From: Paraescarpia echinospica | Lineage: Eukaryota; Annelida; Polychaeta; Sabellida; Siboglinidae | Direction: 5' to 3' | NCBI GenBank assembly: GCA_020002185.1 | Contig: CM034531.1 | Span: forward strand, 76,222,291-76,286,290 | DNA: 64,000 bases | Shown: positions 12,626 to 23,396 of the stretch, piece by piece | Layout: the number at the start of each line of letters is the position of its first letter | Position numbering within the stretch: position 1 is the stretch's first letter | The notes under the pieces: generated by a model | The model's database searches: none | What the model was told of the DNA's origin: nothing | The model's input: only the letters and a program-made list of their open reading frames with translations | Position numbers and translations under genes: made by a program

Positions 12626-12940
12626 ATGAATCGGTATCTATTCAATATGGTGTACACGGAAGGTGGAGTGCGTATAGGGCGATGTTATGTTGGAACACGT
12701 TTGATATCCGTGGGAAGAGTCGACGCCGACGCCGTGGGCGGTGACGTACGTTATTACTGGAAAGTAATTATAAGCGAATTTAACGAAATTAGAAATGTGG
12801 TATTTTTGCAAACTCGATCTATCGAAAAAACAACCGACGCTGAAGACGTGTCGGAACTTGGTTCTGAAGCATCAGTCGTGTATGTTTTACGTTTTGTAAT
12901 CGTGAATAAAACGTTGAAAACTCTATCCCTATTAATTTAA
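12626..12940 (+). CDS. Unrecognised 104-codon open reading frame
   Basis: An uninterrupted ATG-to-TAA frame of 104 codons inside the transposon-rich interval between the C-terminal and middle parts of the SDGPTTQYRQ remnant, on the opposite strand. Composition is protein-like (mixed hydrophobic and acidic, one Cys, no low complexity). No domain is recognised and no signal peptide or membrane segment is obvious. It may be a cargo gene, an exon or chance; its length in AT-rich DNA is only mildly unusual. Confidence 0.2.
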   Translation: MNRYLFNMVYTEGGVRIGRCYVGTRLISVGRVDADAVGGDVRYYWKVIISEFNEIRNVVFLQTRSIEKTTDAEDVSELGSEASVVYVLRFVIVNKTLKTLSLLI

Positions 12941-13033
12941 CTTACTATACCGTCCTTAAAAACATAAAACATAAAGTATAACTAAAAAACAACAAAATTG
13001 CAATTTATCACAGAAAAAATGTCATAACGAGAG

Positions 13034-13081
13034 ACACGTGTTTTACAAAACACGTGTTTTACAAAACACGTGTTTTACAAA
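13034..13081. repeat. Three tandem 16-bp units with palindromic CACGTG
   Basis: ACACGTGTTTTACAAA occurs three times in a row (13034, 13050, 13066). Each unit holds ACACGTGT, a perfect 8-bp palindrome containing an E-box core. It lies within the 12.1-13.1 kb insert that separates the parts of the SDGPTTQYRQ remnant. Confidence 0.9.
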
Positions 13082-14970
13082 AGCGACTACAAAAACAACA
13101 AAAGTTTAACTTTTAACAGAAAAGAACGATCCCAGCCTCCGCTGAAATGATTTGGTGGAGCTTCATGGTGCCCTTTACAGTTGGTATGTTGAGTTTACTT
13201 AACTCCACTGTATTCCCAACGATTATGTCCTTGTCAACATAACACAGTCGGTTTGAGGATTGTTAGCGTTGAAGTACTTCAAAAAGGGTTTTGCATTTGG
13301 AATATGCCGACCCAGTCTTACTTGGCGATCTGCAAACCGCTTGATTGACCCACCGATTCCATCTGGGGCTCCTTTCCCGTGTCCCGACTCAAAAAATACC
13401 AAGACACTGCATTGAATCCTAACTTGAATGGTTCAGATGACAAGAGATGAAAATTCCTGCTGCCTGTACTGGGTTGTCGGTCCATCGCTGAATACATTCA
13501 GGATGGTTACGTCCGGGAAATTGTCTCTCACCATGGTGAGAAATGATGTCATATGGGCCCAAACGGCGGGTGGATCATGCTGCAAACTATGTGAAATGGA
13601 GCATAATGGAATGACCTCAGAATTCACAAAGAGTATTCCAGTGTGGGGAGATACCCGTTGTTGCAAACCGCCGAAATGTACACACTAAATCTCACTAGAG
13701 TATTTTCCGGTGTAGTTTTCGCTGAAATCTGTGTGAATGAGACATTCGTGATCTTTAAGATTCTCACGAATGGTTCGACATACATTGTATTGATTTCGAA
13801 TGTTATAGATGTGCCTGTTCAGGATATGCAGATCCACCAAGACGTCCATTGTTGATGTAATCTCTTCCTTCTTTGTGATTGAACATTCCTGGACAGGTGA
13901 CTTTGACTGATCTACACCATCACTTCGAGGAACTTTATTTACCATTCACTGGCAATATCTAACTTCTTCATCTTCGATTCTCCCACTGAACGGATTTAAA
14001 CCAGGGTACAACTTGTCTTTGCAATCTGCACATGTGTCATACATACGCACATTCCTTTGAACCCACATCACACACTATGGTGTTTACCAGCACTTCCAGA
14101 TCTGATGTTGGAATTAAACCATGTTCCTGCAAAGAATCTGCCATCAACTGGACATTCTCATTCTTTTTGCACAAGCACGTCTGGTAGTCAAACTGGGTTG
14201 GTGGAACAACCCAAAACGGCCTAAGTTTACAGAAGAATGATTAGCTGATTTTCAATCGACTCTCGGCAGAGAATTTCCTATGCAAGTTTAGCACTCACTA
14301 TTCCTGTCAACAACATACGCTGTCGCTTAACCTTCCCGCTGGTAACCATGTGTTTAACACCAGTGGTCATCCGACTATTATCATCTCGAAGAAACAATCC
14401 AAGCACTTCGGCGTGGATGGGATTCACCCGCATCTTACGTTTGAACTCAGATTCCTCCCCCGAATACCATCGTCGCGTAGTAAAAGGCATGCATGCCTGG
14501 GCGAAGTGCATTAGCTTGTATTTTTTTATTACTTTTCCTGACAGAAACCTGTAAAACCTTTGTTTATGTCGTTCGCTCTGAGTTTGTTCAAACCTTTTCT
14601 TTATGTCTGCTAATATAGCGAAGTGAAAAGTTAATCTATTTTTCACTTCTGGCGACTTGCTCCAGTTCATCAAAAGACGATGGGTCTTCGTCCTGGGACT
14701 CGGTGTTGCTTGAGGAGATCGTTAAACGGCGTTTCGTTGATTTCAGCAATCGTTCGAATCTTTCTTGGTACCTGTTTTATCTCCGCTTCTCGTCATTAAA
14801 CGCCTGTTGTAAATTTTCTCATAGTGCGATAACACGATTCCTCTGTCTGAAAGAAACAATACGATGAATTAGCGAGAGTGCATGGATGATACAATAAATG
14901 GATTATTAAACAGTTTGTATTCAATCGATGAACTTTTGAATATGTGTACTGATGATTTAAATAATATTCA

Positions 14971-15357
14971 GTACAACTCACTTGTACTCACATTGTGATC
15001 ATATGGATGAAAGGTACAACTCACTTGTACTCACATTGTGATCACATGGACGAAAGGTATGACTCACTTGTACTCACATTGTGATCACATGGACGAAAGG
15101 TACAACTCACTTGTACTCACATTGTGATCACATGGACGAAAGGTACAACTCACTTGTACTCACATTGTGATCATATGGACGAAAGGTACAACTCATTTGT
15201 ACTCACACTGTGATCACATGGACGAAAGGTACAACTCACTTGTACTCACATTGTGATCACATGGACGAAAGGTACAACTCACTTGTACTCACATTGTGAT
15301 CACATGGACGAAAGGTACAACTCACTTGTACTCACATTGTGATCACATGGACGAAAG
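14971..15357 (+). repeat. Minisatellite, nine 43-bp units
   Basis: Unit begins GTACAACTCACTTGTACTCA and ends GGACGAAAG. Copies are nearly identical, with a few transitions (CACATGG/CATATGG, ACATT/ACACT). The unit contains short internal palindromes (TTGTGATCACA). The array passes directly, without spacer, into a different 47-bp minisatellite. Confidence 0.95.
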
Positions 15358-15683
15358 GAATGCAGCCGCACTGAACATGTCATCGGGTGATGTGGGGGAG
15401 AAAGGAATGCAGCCGCACTGAACATGCCATTCGGTGGTGTGGGGGAGAAAGGAATGCGGCCGCACCGAACATGCCGTCGGGTGATGTGGGGGAGAACGGA
15501 ATGCGCCCGCACCGAACATGCCATCGGGTGATGTGGGGGGAGAACGGAATGCAGCCGCACCGAACATACCATTCGGTGGTGTGGGGGAGAAAGGAATGCG
15601 GCCGCACCGAACATGCCATCGGGTGATGTGGGGGAGAAAGGAATGCAGCTGCACCGAATATGCCATCCGGTGATGTGGGGGAG
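15358..15683 (+). repeat. Minisatellite, seven 47-bp units
   Basis: Unit begins GAATGCAGCCGCACTGAACA and ends GTGGGGGAGAAAG. The units are G-rich and contain a GCATTCC-type motif. Because 47 is not a multiple of 3, all three minus-strand frames stay open across the array, producing repetitive ORFs that are artefacts. It lies between the N-terminal basic segment and the main body of the SDGPTTQYRQ remnant. Confidence 0.95.
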
Positions 15684-16011
15684 TGTCAATTACAGCCGGT
15701 TGAGAACTGGCCTTTCTGGACGATTTCTGTCTCTTGCGCCATTCTTTTCTTTCCGACCGGTGTTCCCTTTCAAGCATAGTCGCAATTGTCTTCTTTCGAC
15801 CTAAGGCTATATCTCTTCGACATGTCTGGTTCTTTTTATTTAGATACTTCCATGACGCACATTGTTGGCATCCTTTCCGTTTTTCTTCTCATGGTGAAGT
15901 CTGGTAAAACAAACCAGATATTCATGTTCTGGTGCGAAATGGTGGCGACAATTTCAGAACAACCTATTTCGGCAAGAATGTGGCAACAATTTGGCATGAT
16001 GCAATGTGGAT

Positions 16012-16442
16012 GTCACTGGTGTTACGATTCTCAAGTACCACTAGTGGCCTATTCAACAAAATGCAATGCACTCTCCCCGAGAATGGGCTGAATAGTAATT
16101 TGAACAAACTAAAAAAGTATATTCTCACCTCGATTCTGCGCCTGGTGCACGACAATTCACCGGCTTGTGCGTCTCACTCTGGACAAGGTCAGGCATGCTT
16201 CTTGTCTTACCACAGCCTCGAATTCGTGCCGAGTAACACCAGTGACCAAACAATCGGAAGACACTGATTCATAACAACTTATCTTCTCAGGAATTCAAAA
16301 TAATACGTCGAGTCATGGGTCATAAAAAATGACTATATCTCTCTGGTAGGAAAACGTATTTGTTATTTTCCGTTTCATGCCGAAGTATGTTTCACCGGGT
16401 GTAAGATGACAAGCCGATCCTTAGGCATGTAACACCAGTGAC
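16012..16442 (+). repeat. Right cluster of the 14-bp TAACACCAGTGAC motif
   Basis: GTCACTGGTGTTAC at 16012-16025 is the exact reverse complement of the copy at 11571-11584. Two further copies, direct in orientation, lie at 16233-16246 and 16429-16442. Together with the left cluster they bracket about 4.9 kb that contains the SDGPTTQYRQ gene remnant. Confidence 0.7.
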
Positions 16443-16649
16443 ATTTAGATGGTTTATGTCCACGCCGAAGAACAGAATTGCGCGTATATACTGTAAAATA
16501 TGTGTCAATTTGCATGATGTGGACCTATTATGATACATGACACCAGAAAAAACACATAGCGAAGGCACAAATATCACGCTATTTGGAGAATGACCCAATT
16601 ATATATTTACAAGTGTGTACGTTGAATCAGTTCGCACTGGTTCATAAGT

Positions 16650-17226
16650 CAAATTTAAACTAAGTTGTTACGATATCTGGCAAATACTTCTAGTCCTGCT
16701 CAACTGATGATGAGTCGTCATATCCGTACGACCCTGCCAACCCTACCATCGGCATTTAGGCCAAAACTGGTCCAACCCAGACGTGGTGCGTGAGAAGGAC
16801 AATAATACAAAACAGTCGTACCAGCTGCACTACAATCGACACCATGGGACACGTCCACTGCCGTCACTGTCCCCAGGAGACACAATGAGAGTCCGGACTG
16901 ACGGTGACAAGGATTGGACGAAGAAAGGTGTCGCAAACAGAGCGGTCGACACCCCACGTTCTTATACAGTGCGGACCGAATCTGGCGAATACCGTCGAAA
17001 TAGACGTCATCTGAAAGCTACGCTGGGTGTCAAACAGCTATCTGGAACATTGCCGATAATCCCCGTGCCAAGTGTAGACCACTCTGATCCGGTGATTGTG
17101 TCGCCAGGTCCGACGGTGAGTCCGGGTGGCGAGGCGTCTTTGAAGCCGCCCCCTGGGTCCTCCAGCCCGTTGTTGCGTCGATCAAGCAGATCGATCATCA
17201 GACCTGTGAGGCTGATTGAACAGTGA
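16650..17226 (+). mobile_element. Gypsy/Ty3 integrase C-terminal fragment
   Basis: Begins with the conserved run RHIRTTLPTLPS (about 16710-16745). After a frameshift near 16778 it continues NTKQSYQLHYNRHHGTRPLP, LSPGDTMRVRTDG and YTVRTESGEYRRNRRHLK, the SH3-like C-terminal domain of Gypsy integrases. A Pro/Ser-rich tail ends at the TGA at 17224-17226. No integrase core, reverse transcriptase or LTR is attached. It is related to, but clearly different from, the C-terminal domain of the Gypsy element at 47.8-51.2 kb. Confidence 0.85.
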
Positions 17227-17258
17227 CACTGTAGTGCTAATGAAGAGTGACACTAGTG

Positions 17259-19545
17259 TTAATGAAGATAATAATAATAATAATAAATAACTTCTAACGC
17301 GCCAATATCCTCAGACAATCCGAGATCAGTGGCGCACCAAAACCAAAGGATTAAGCATTCTCGTACTCGTATGCTAGGCGAAAGTCGTCGACAAATGGAT
17401 GGATGTGCTAGGAAGCTAGGGGGATAGGCGATATTGAAAAGATAGGTTTTGAGGTGACGACGAAATGTAATAATATTTTCTGCTGATTTAACATTAATGG
17501 GAAGCGAATTCCATATAGTTGGCGCGGCAACTGAAAAAGCTCGAGTTCCAGCCTTTGTCTTAACTCTAGGAACAGATAGTAACTTCGAACTAGACGACCG
17601 AAGTTGTCTGGCTTGTCTAGCTGGTGTGAGCATTGAGTGTAAATAACTAGGTTGTTTGGATGAAAGGGCTTGGTAGGTGATTGTGCAGATCTTAAACATA
17701 ATACGATATCGCACGGGGAGCCAATGCAGTGATTTTAGAAGTGGGGCTGAGCGGGAGAATCGAGGAGATTGTGTGACTACCCTTGCTAAAAAAATGTTGG
17801 ACACGTTGTAGTTTTGCAATATCCTTGATAGCAATATTATGAAGGAGGGAATTGCAATAATCTAATCTGCTGCTAACAAGAGCTGTTGCGATAGTCTTAG
17901 CGACAGAAAGCAACATATGTCGGCGAATGCGGCGAAGATCACGGATATGATAAAACAGCAACGGCACGTTTGGGATATGTGTTGTCTGAAAATGAAGTCG
18001 CAATCAAAGGTCACTCCTAGATTCCGTACTGGTGCTGCTGGTGTGATATTTTGACTCAGGATGCATGTTGGAAAAAAGTCATTAAGTTTACCTCGCTGCA
18101 TTGGAGTACCAATGATGCGGAATTCAGTTTTGTCTGCATTTAACTTTAATTTGTTATCGGTCATCCATGAGAAAACATCTTGGAGACAATCGTTGAGTCA
18201 GTTTAGGGAGTGACTTGTATCGGGCGTGGCCAAGGAAATGTAGATATGTGTGTCATCTGCATAAAGGTGATGATCCAAGTTATGACTTTGGATTACAGAG
18301 CTGAGTGGCGTAGTGTAGAGAGTGAAAAGCAAAGGCCCAAGAACGGAACTCTGGGGAATGCCACATGAAGTGGGGAGTGAGGTTGAAAAGTAATTATCTA
18401 TCTTTATACATTGATGTCTATTGGTTAGATATGAAGAAAACCAGGTCAGAGCTGTGCCAGATATGCCATACCACATTGATAAACGTTTGGTAAGAGTGTT
18501 GTGATCAATGGTATCAAAGGCGGCAGACAGATCAAGCAAGGTAAGTGCAGTTACTTTGCCTTTATCAATATTTAATATAACATCATTGTGTACTTTTAGG
18601 GGAGTAGTCTCTGTAGAATGAAATTGTTTGTATGCTGATTGGAGCACACTGGATAAACAAGTTGAGCTGATATGACCTCTTAGACGGCTTGCTACGACTT
18701 TCTCAAGTATCTTTGAAATAAAGCTAAGATTAGAAATTGGACTATAATTTTTGAAATCATCTTTTGGCAGAGAAGTCTTCTTGAGAACAAGATTTACATG
18801 TGCATGTTTAAAATCATCTGGGAATTTACCCGAACTCAGTGAAAAATTTATGATATTTGTTATTGTACCAAGTAAAGAGTCAAGACATGCTTTTAGTAGT
18901 ATGGTTGGTAATGGATCGAGATCGCATGACTTATTTGGGGAGGACATTATTATTTTCCTCACTTCATCAACTGTGGCTGGCTCAAACAATACAAGTGGAG
19001 AATTTACTTGTGGGGAGTCTACATTTACAGTACTTAAAGTGTGACATGGAAAAGCAGAACGTATAAGACTTATTTTATCTTTGAAATGACTAGAAAACGA
19101 GTCACACAGAGATTTGACTGACACATGACTAGGTAGAGATAGAGGCGGCCGTATGTGTAAAATATGATTTATGCAGTTCCATAGCTGACGTGGGTTATCA
19201 GAGTTACTCGAGACCCTGTTTGTGTAATAATTTGATTTAGCTTTTGATGAAGGTGTGTCCAGATGAAGATTAAAATCACCGAGTATATAAAATTCTGAAT
19301 AAATAGTTGCCAGATTTTCAAGTAGATCCTGGAATTCTTCCAAAAAATGGGCAGGGTGTCCTGGAGGGCGATACATGCACACAAAATAAGCAGAAAAAGA
19401 TGAATCGGAAATTTCGGCACAGATGGCCTCAAAGCTGGAGTAATCAGGGTTTGAATGCAAATTAACTTTGAACTGTTTTAAGATGAGAAATCCAACACCA
19501 CCACCTCGCCCAACTGAACGTGGGCCATCACCACTGGTAATGCGT
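17259..19545 (-). mobile_element. LINE (CR1/L2-like), endonuclease-reverse transcriptase, internally deleted
   Basis: A 450-codon open frame (18198-19550) covers part of the apurinic-type endonuclease (FVCMYRPPGHP, FYILGDFNLHLD). It jumps directly to the linker before the reverse transcriptase, so the second half of the endonuclease is missing. RT blocks follow: SPNKSCDLDPLPT, LLDLSAAFDTIDH, GIPQSSVLGPLLF and catalytic YADDTHIY. After a frameshift the C-terminal tail (FSVAAPTIWNSLPINV, FRRHLKTYLFNIAY) ends near 17259 beside an (ATA)n tract that fits a LINE 3' tail. Since most of the frame is intact, the copy looks fairly young. Confidence 0.9.
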
Positions 19546-19800
19546 CGCACTAAATTTTGTTTGGTCTGCTTCGAGTTTGGCCTTAAGATAAGCTTTCATC
19601 GGTCTGTGCATTCGCTCCACCATGCCGTTTGTCTGTGAATGATATACTGTCGTTGCGTTCGTCGACGCCCCGAGCAGCCCTGCCGTCTTCCTCCACAGCT
19701 CCGACACACATTGCCTTCCGCGATCACTTGTCAGAGTAGCTGGCACACCGAATCGAGGTAACCAGTGAGATAGAAAGGCTCTGACACATCGTGACCTCAC
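19545..19800 (-). mobile_element. Gypsy integrase core fragment
   Basis: Encodes FLSHWLPRFGVPATLTSDRG with the second catalytic Asp, then YHSQTNGMVERMHRPMKAYL with the catalytic Glu: two of the three DDE residues. The first Asp and both flanking domains are absent. It is fused in frame to the unrelated multicopy gene family upstream, so a single ORF (19528-20100) encodes a chimera. Confidence 0.85.
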
Positions 19801-21985
19801 AATTGTTTCATATGCCTCTGTCACCCTAGGAACTTCTGACCACGCCTTCCAAGCCGACTTTTTCCTCACGCCATGGAACGGTGAAACTACAGGTACACCA
19901 CCGCCCGTCATTGCATGGAACATCAGGATTCCCTTGGCATTCCGCTCTCCAAGGCTGTCACACAAGTTGACATGTATGCTTCTGAAACCACGCCCTCTTC
20001 CAAATGCCAACCACAGTTGGAAGTTTCCGACGGTTGCTTTCAAGTAGAAGAGCAATCCAACGAAGATGACGACAACATCCGTGTCTACTGTGCGCACCAC
20101 GGCCGTCTTAGCCCCATGCTGAAGAGTGGTACACTACACGCGTGTCCGCCTCTCCGTGACAACATGACTCATCCACGACTGTCCCATAAGCAGCTACACA
20201 GTCACCAGTTGTCACGCACACCGCCTTGTTTTCTGGCCACTGTTCTTTATGGATTGCATCTCCAAGAAACCTAGCTACTCCTTGGTTTCGAATCCCGTAG
20301 GGACTCTGGCCATTTCTTTGGAACCCTGGCTTGTCTTGTCACTCGCACTCTTCCACCGTGTCCGCGCTTGTCTCTTGCTGTTAGTTTCAAGCAGGTATCA
20401 ACGTATTTGTCCCATACAATGTCAAACCTCGATGTCGAGTCAAGCTCCCTCCTGATGGATGGTATGAACACTTGTTCGGCGTATTCCTGGAACGTTGCGC
20501 AGCCTGTGGGAGTCAGCAAGTGAGTCAGGAGAGGTCCGTCAAAAATCTTTGCGTCTACAAATGGTGGTGCCTCGGCTTGGTCGGGAATATCAAGACAAGA
20601 CTGCAAGTCCGATTTTGTACCAAACCTGATTTCTCCAAATTGTGATAGAGAGGGCCGAAAAGGCAGGATCTCGTGCGCGAAAAACACAGCGGGGTCATCG
20701 CAGACTTGATTTGCAATGCGACAACTGCGTGCCTTTTTTCTCCAGCTTCGGTTTCTTTACCGTCGGAAAGCCGTTTTCTTGATCGGGATGCTGAATGGTG
20801 TGCGCCTTTCGTGTAAGACATTCAACCGGAAAGCTTCGCATTGAGCCTGGCCTACAGTCTCCACTTCGAGATGGTCTCCACCACGGACGTTGGAGCGCCT
20901 GCTTGACTGTGTAGCACAACCAGGCTGCTGCTCTCAAGCTCGAAAGGATTTCCGTATTGGCGAATGACATCGAAACATCAGGAAGGAACTTTCCCTGAGC
21001 AGCCAATGTTTCGTCGTGGTGCATCTCGCTATTTGCTGCTTGTGCTGCGGGTGATATCTGTAACTCAAATTCCTTCAAGAGTCGTGCCAACGCTGGCCCC
21101 GCGAGGAGCCACCTTTGGAGAGCTGGTGCGTTTTCAGTGAGACTAATGATCTTGCCTTTCTCTTTCATACTTTCATTTGCTTGTTTGTGTGCCTGGTCGG
21201 CGGGCATTGCGGAGAACCGGCGAGTCGTCTTGCATACTACCCAGTCGCCTTCTATGAACATCGTCAAAGCTGCACGGGGCAATGTCATGTTCTCCAGGTA
21301 CACGCTGACCCACCGACTGAAGAACATGAACACAAGAGCTTTCAAGCAGGTGACGTAGAGGCCAAGGTTCTTCTCTCGATGCGCCCTGATGAAGATGAGA
21401 ATAAGTTTCTCCATTCGCAAGATGAAGTCGTAGAAAACGAATGTTGGGAAATTATTTGTCATCTTCGCCCTCCAGGCATCTTTCTCTCCTGCTTCACGAG
21501 CGTTCTATGCCACATCAAACGATGTTTTCTGTAGCACGGCAAGTGCAGCTGCAGTGATTTGATGAGCACGTCGCGTTCTAGTAATGTGCGCAACTTTCAG
21601 GAAGGAGTCGGCCGTTCCCCTGGTTGCTACATCAGTCTGTGTCAATATATCAGTCCACCCTGAGCATTCTAATATGTCCCCCAAGCAAGACCACAAGGCG
21701 TTCTCCGTGTGGAACCCTCCAAGCATCATGACACGCCTTTGTGCTCTCCAACAGAGTTCGGGAAAGCCCACTGAATGTGTTTAGCTAGCGCATATAATGG
21801 TTGGTTACGCCACATCACGGAGACCTGTCCAGGATTGAGGTACTGTGTGACAGCGATCACCACCTCCATGGCATGTTTCACCATAGCTGGTGTGTCTGAT
21901 TTTTCGGCAAACAAAGGCAGCATTGCTGACATTGCTTCTTCTTCTGTTCGAGCTCGGTTTCTGAGTTGAAATTCAAGGTCAAGGA
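19801..21985 (-). pseudogene. Remnant of a second uncharacterised multicopy invertebrate gene family (GEADTR / VDTDVVV)
   Basis: The minus strand carries, in order and across frameshifts: MLPLFAEKSDTPAMVKHAME and WSCLGDILECSGWTDILTQ (21500-21960); FSRWVSVYLENM and SMKEKGKIISLTENAPALQR (about 21050-21330); SQFGEIRFGTKSDLQSCLD and PPFVDAKIFDGPLL (20500-20660); RFDIVWDKYVD; GEADTRVVYH (about 20115-20140); VRTVDTDVVVIFVG; LWLAFGRGRGFRSI; MFHAMTGG; KKSAWKAW (19830-20100). I recognise this as a family present in very many copies in corals and molluscs, of unknown function. The acidic HEEADTR / DTDVVV / TGCD pattern suggests a PIN/FEN-like nuclease fold (inference); here TGCD has become TGGG. The copy is degraded. 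Confidence 0.75.
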
Positions 21986-23269
21986 CACATAATCTGACGT
22001 GGAGCCACCCCTAATCGGATTCGCCGTGAAATTTCACATTATAATATGGTCTAATTTTCATGCTTTTTTCCGCCAAGTAACGATTCAGCTAACAAATTGG
22101 CCTTAACAAACCAGACTATTGCCAGTATATCATGGTTAACATATCAAATGTTTTCTTAGGTCAACAATGTGACATTATATACTGAAGTATAATTATAACA
22201 GTTCAACATAATATGGGTCTATGCCTTTAACTAAACGTCACTAACTTTATAATAATGTAGTAATGGTGGATTTGAAATCAATATATCCACCCAACCCCAG
22301 TCTAAGCTACCCGTGTCTCTTACACATCGCATCTACGTTAATGTCTTTTTCGAAGTTTACATACGTGTGATTGATAAGTCTATACTGTGACGTCGAACAT
22401 ACACATAATTATATAAAACAGAATCGTGGGCTCAAATAAAAACTTACTTGCGTCACGATGGGTGGATACTAGAGAACGGCACCACACGATAGATTGTCAT
22501 CGAGGTCGGTTTAGCATGCACCAGCTGTTACCGTCATGAGAAGCACGAACACGGCAAGCGACGGTCTCGTTGTAACGAGCGTTCTCATTGTCGTTGCCAC
22601 AAAAGCCGCCGTTGCCTCGCTCCAGACGACCGTATTGTCGTGGTCGCGAAATTACTTCCGCAGTCACTAATTACAGCGCCTTATTATTGTCTTACTCGAC
22701 CAACTGCTGTTGGCCTCGCCGTTTAATGAGAGCAAATGTAGGAATTTCATTACGACGTGTGACACAGAGAGACATCCCATTCCCGGTACTGGTAAACCGA
22801 TAGCATACTGATCAGTGAGCGTTAACGTAAGATTACGAAATGGTCATAAAACAGGTGGCATTAGACCATTCTTGGGTTGAGACGATGATCTTATTAAATT
22901 ATAATACAGCCTGGGAGTTGACCTATCCATCACGTGACATGTTGCCTAGCTAAATGTCCGTCAAACTAAAAACAATGGATGCCGAACACGTGGAGCCTAT
23001 GGAAATACCGTCTTATATTTTGCTGAAAATTCTCTCTCCATCATTATTCCTTTATGATAATAATACAACGCAAGTTTTTAAAGCGACACTATATGCTGGA
23101 ATGGTTTGATCTAGGAAATCAGGGCGGATCCAGAAAGCGAGTCTAGGGGGAACAAAAACGTCCACTGGCGGCCAAACAAAAGTTGAAAATGTGTCGCTGC
23201 CGCACAGCCTTAACTTCACCACCTCGCTGTCTCGACTCGTGACACCGGAAAACGGGGGGGGGGGGGGCG
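21986..23269. other. Mostly unassigned interval
   Basis: No transposon protein or RNA gene recognised between 21986 and 22917. A segment at 22918-23109, listed separately, resembles another at 51.7 kb. A run of 14 G residues lies at about 23254-23267 at the edge of the following LINE. Confidence 0.4.
22918..23109 (+). other. Candidate 5' segment with short ORF, paralogous to 51.68-51.85 kb
   Basis: CACGTGACATGTTGCCTAGC precedes an ATG at 22975, which opens a 44-codon frame beginning MDAEHVEPMEIPSYILL. The segment at 51727-51850 has the same upstream block and an ATG opening MADAHVDLSDIPSYMLL. Conservation of both the CACGTGAC-containing upstream part and the peptide suggests duplicated first exons or the 5' end of a mobile gene. 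No function can be assigned. Confidence 0.35.
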
Positions 23270-23396
23270 GAGTGCTGTTGAAAAGGATGATATTATAGAA
23301 GAAGCAGAAGCAGACCTGGAGATAAACACTGATACTCCCCAGAGTGCAGAAATCATTGCAGCTATCAGGACATTAAAGAAGGGAAAGGCACCTGGG
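23270..23396 (+). mobile_element. LINE reverse transcriptase, 5' piece (split by hAT)
   Basis: Encodes EEAEADLEINTDTPQSAEII then AIRTLKKGKAPGQ, the segment just before the RT domain in a LINE group common in invertebrates. The frame stops being LINE-like exactly at CAGCGCCGTATAC (23397), the end of a hAT-type terminal repeat, and resumes at about 25776. Confidence 0.8.

Larger units (their letters stand above)
11737..14790 (-). pseudogene. Remnant of an uncharacterised multicopy gene family (SDGPTTQYRQ family), probably transposon-borne
   Basis: Reading the minus strand through frameshifts recovers a protein family I recognise as very abundant in cnidarian, mollusc and echinoderm genomes but without known function. 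N-terminal part (14278-14790): FLRDDNSRMTTGVK then KVKRQRMLLTG. Middle (13433-13945): ECLIHTDFSENYTGKYSSEI, PPAVWAHM, VFSDGPTTQYRQ. Next (13255-13430, one frame change): SGHGKGAPDGIGGSIKR. C-terminal module (11738-12100): HVGKFCVVLYDNNPYPSII, then after a frameshift EEDVLRFIVEP before the stop. The spaced acidic residues (DFSEN, SDG, HGKG..DG) suggest an RNase H-like recombinase core, which is inference. Stops are frequent and about 1 kb of unrelated sequence separates the C-terminal module. A basic segment at about 15700-15777 (REHRSERKEWRKRQK) may be the far N-terminus. Confidence 0.75.

Noticed and set aside
14971..15683. Regular repeats reminiscent of a CRISPR array
   Set aside because: Units are contiguous with no unique spacers, and the context is eukaryotic; these are minisatellites.
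15300..15777. Long overlapping minus-strand ORFs of 79-144 codons with repeating peptide
   Set aside because: All three frames are open because the 47-bp unit lacks stops; the repetition, not selection, explains them.
16783..17226. Possible host chromo- or SH3-domain gene
   Set aside because: The HYNRHHGTRPLP and YRRNRRHLK runs identify a Gypsy integrase C-terminus.
18751..19066. Plus-strand ORFs over the LINE
   Set aside because: Antisense to the reverse transcriptase frame.
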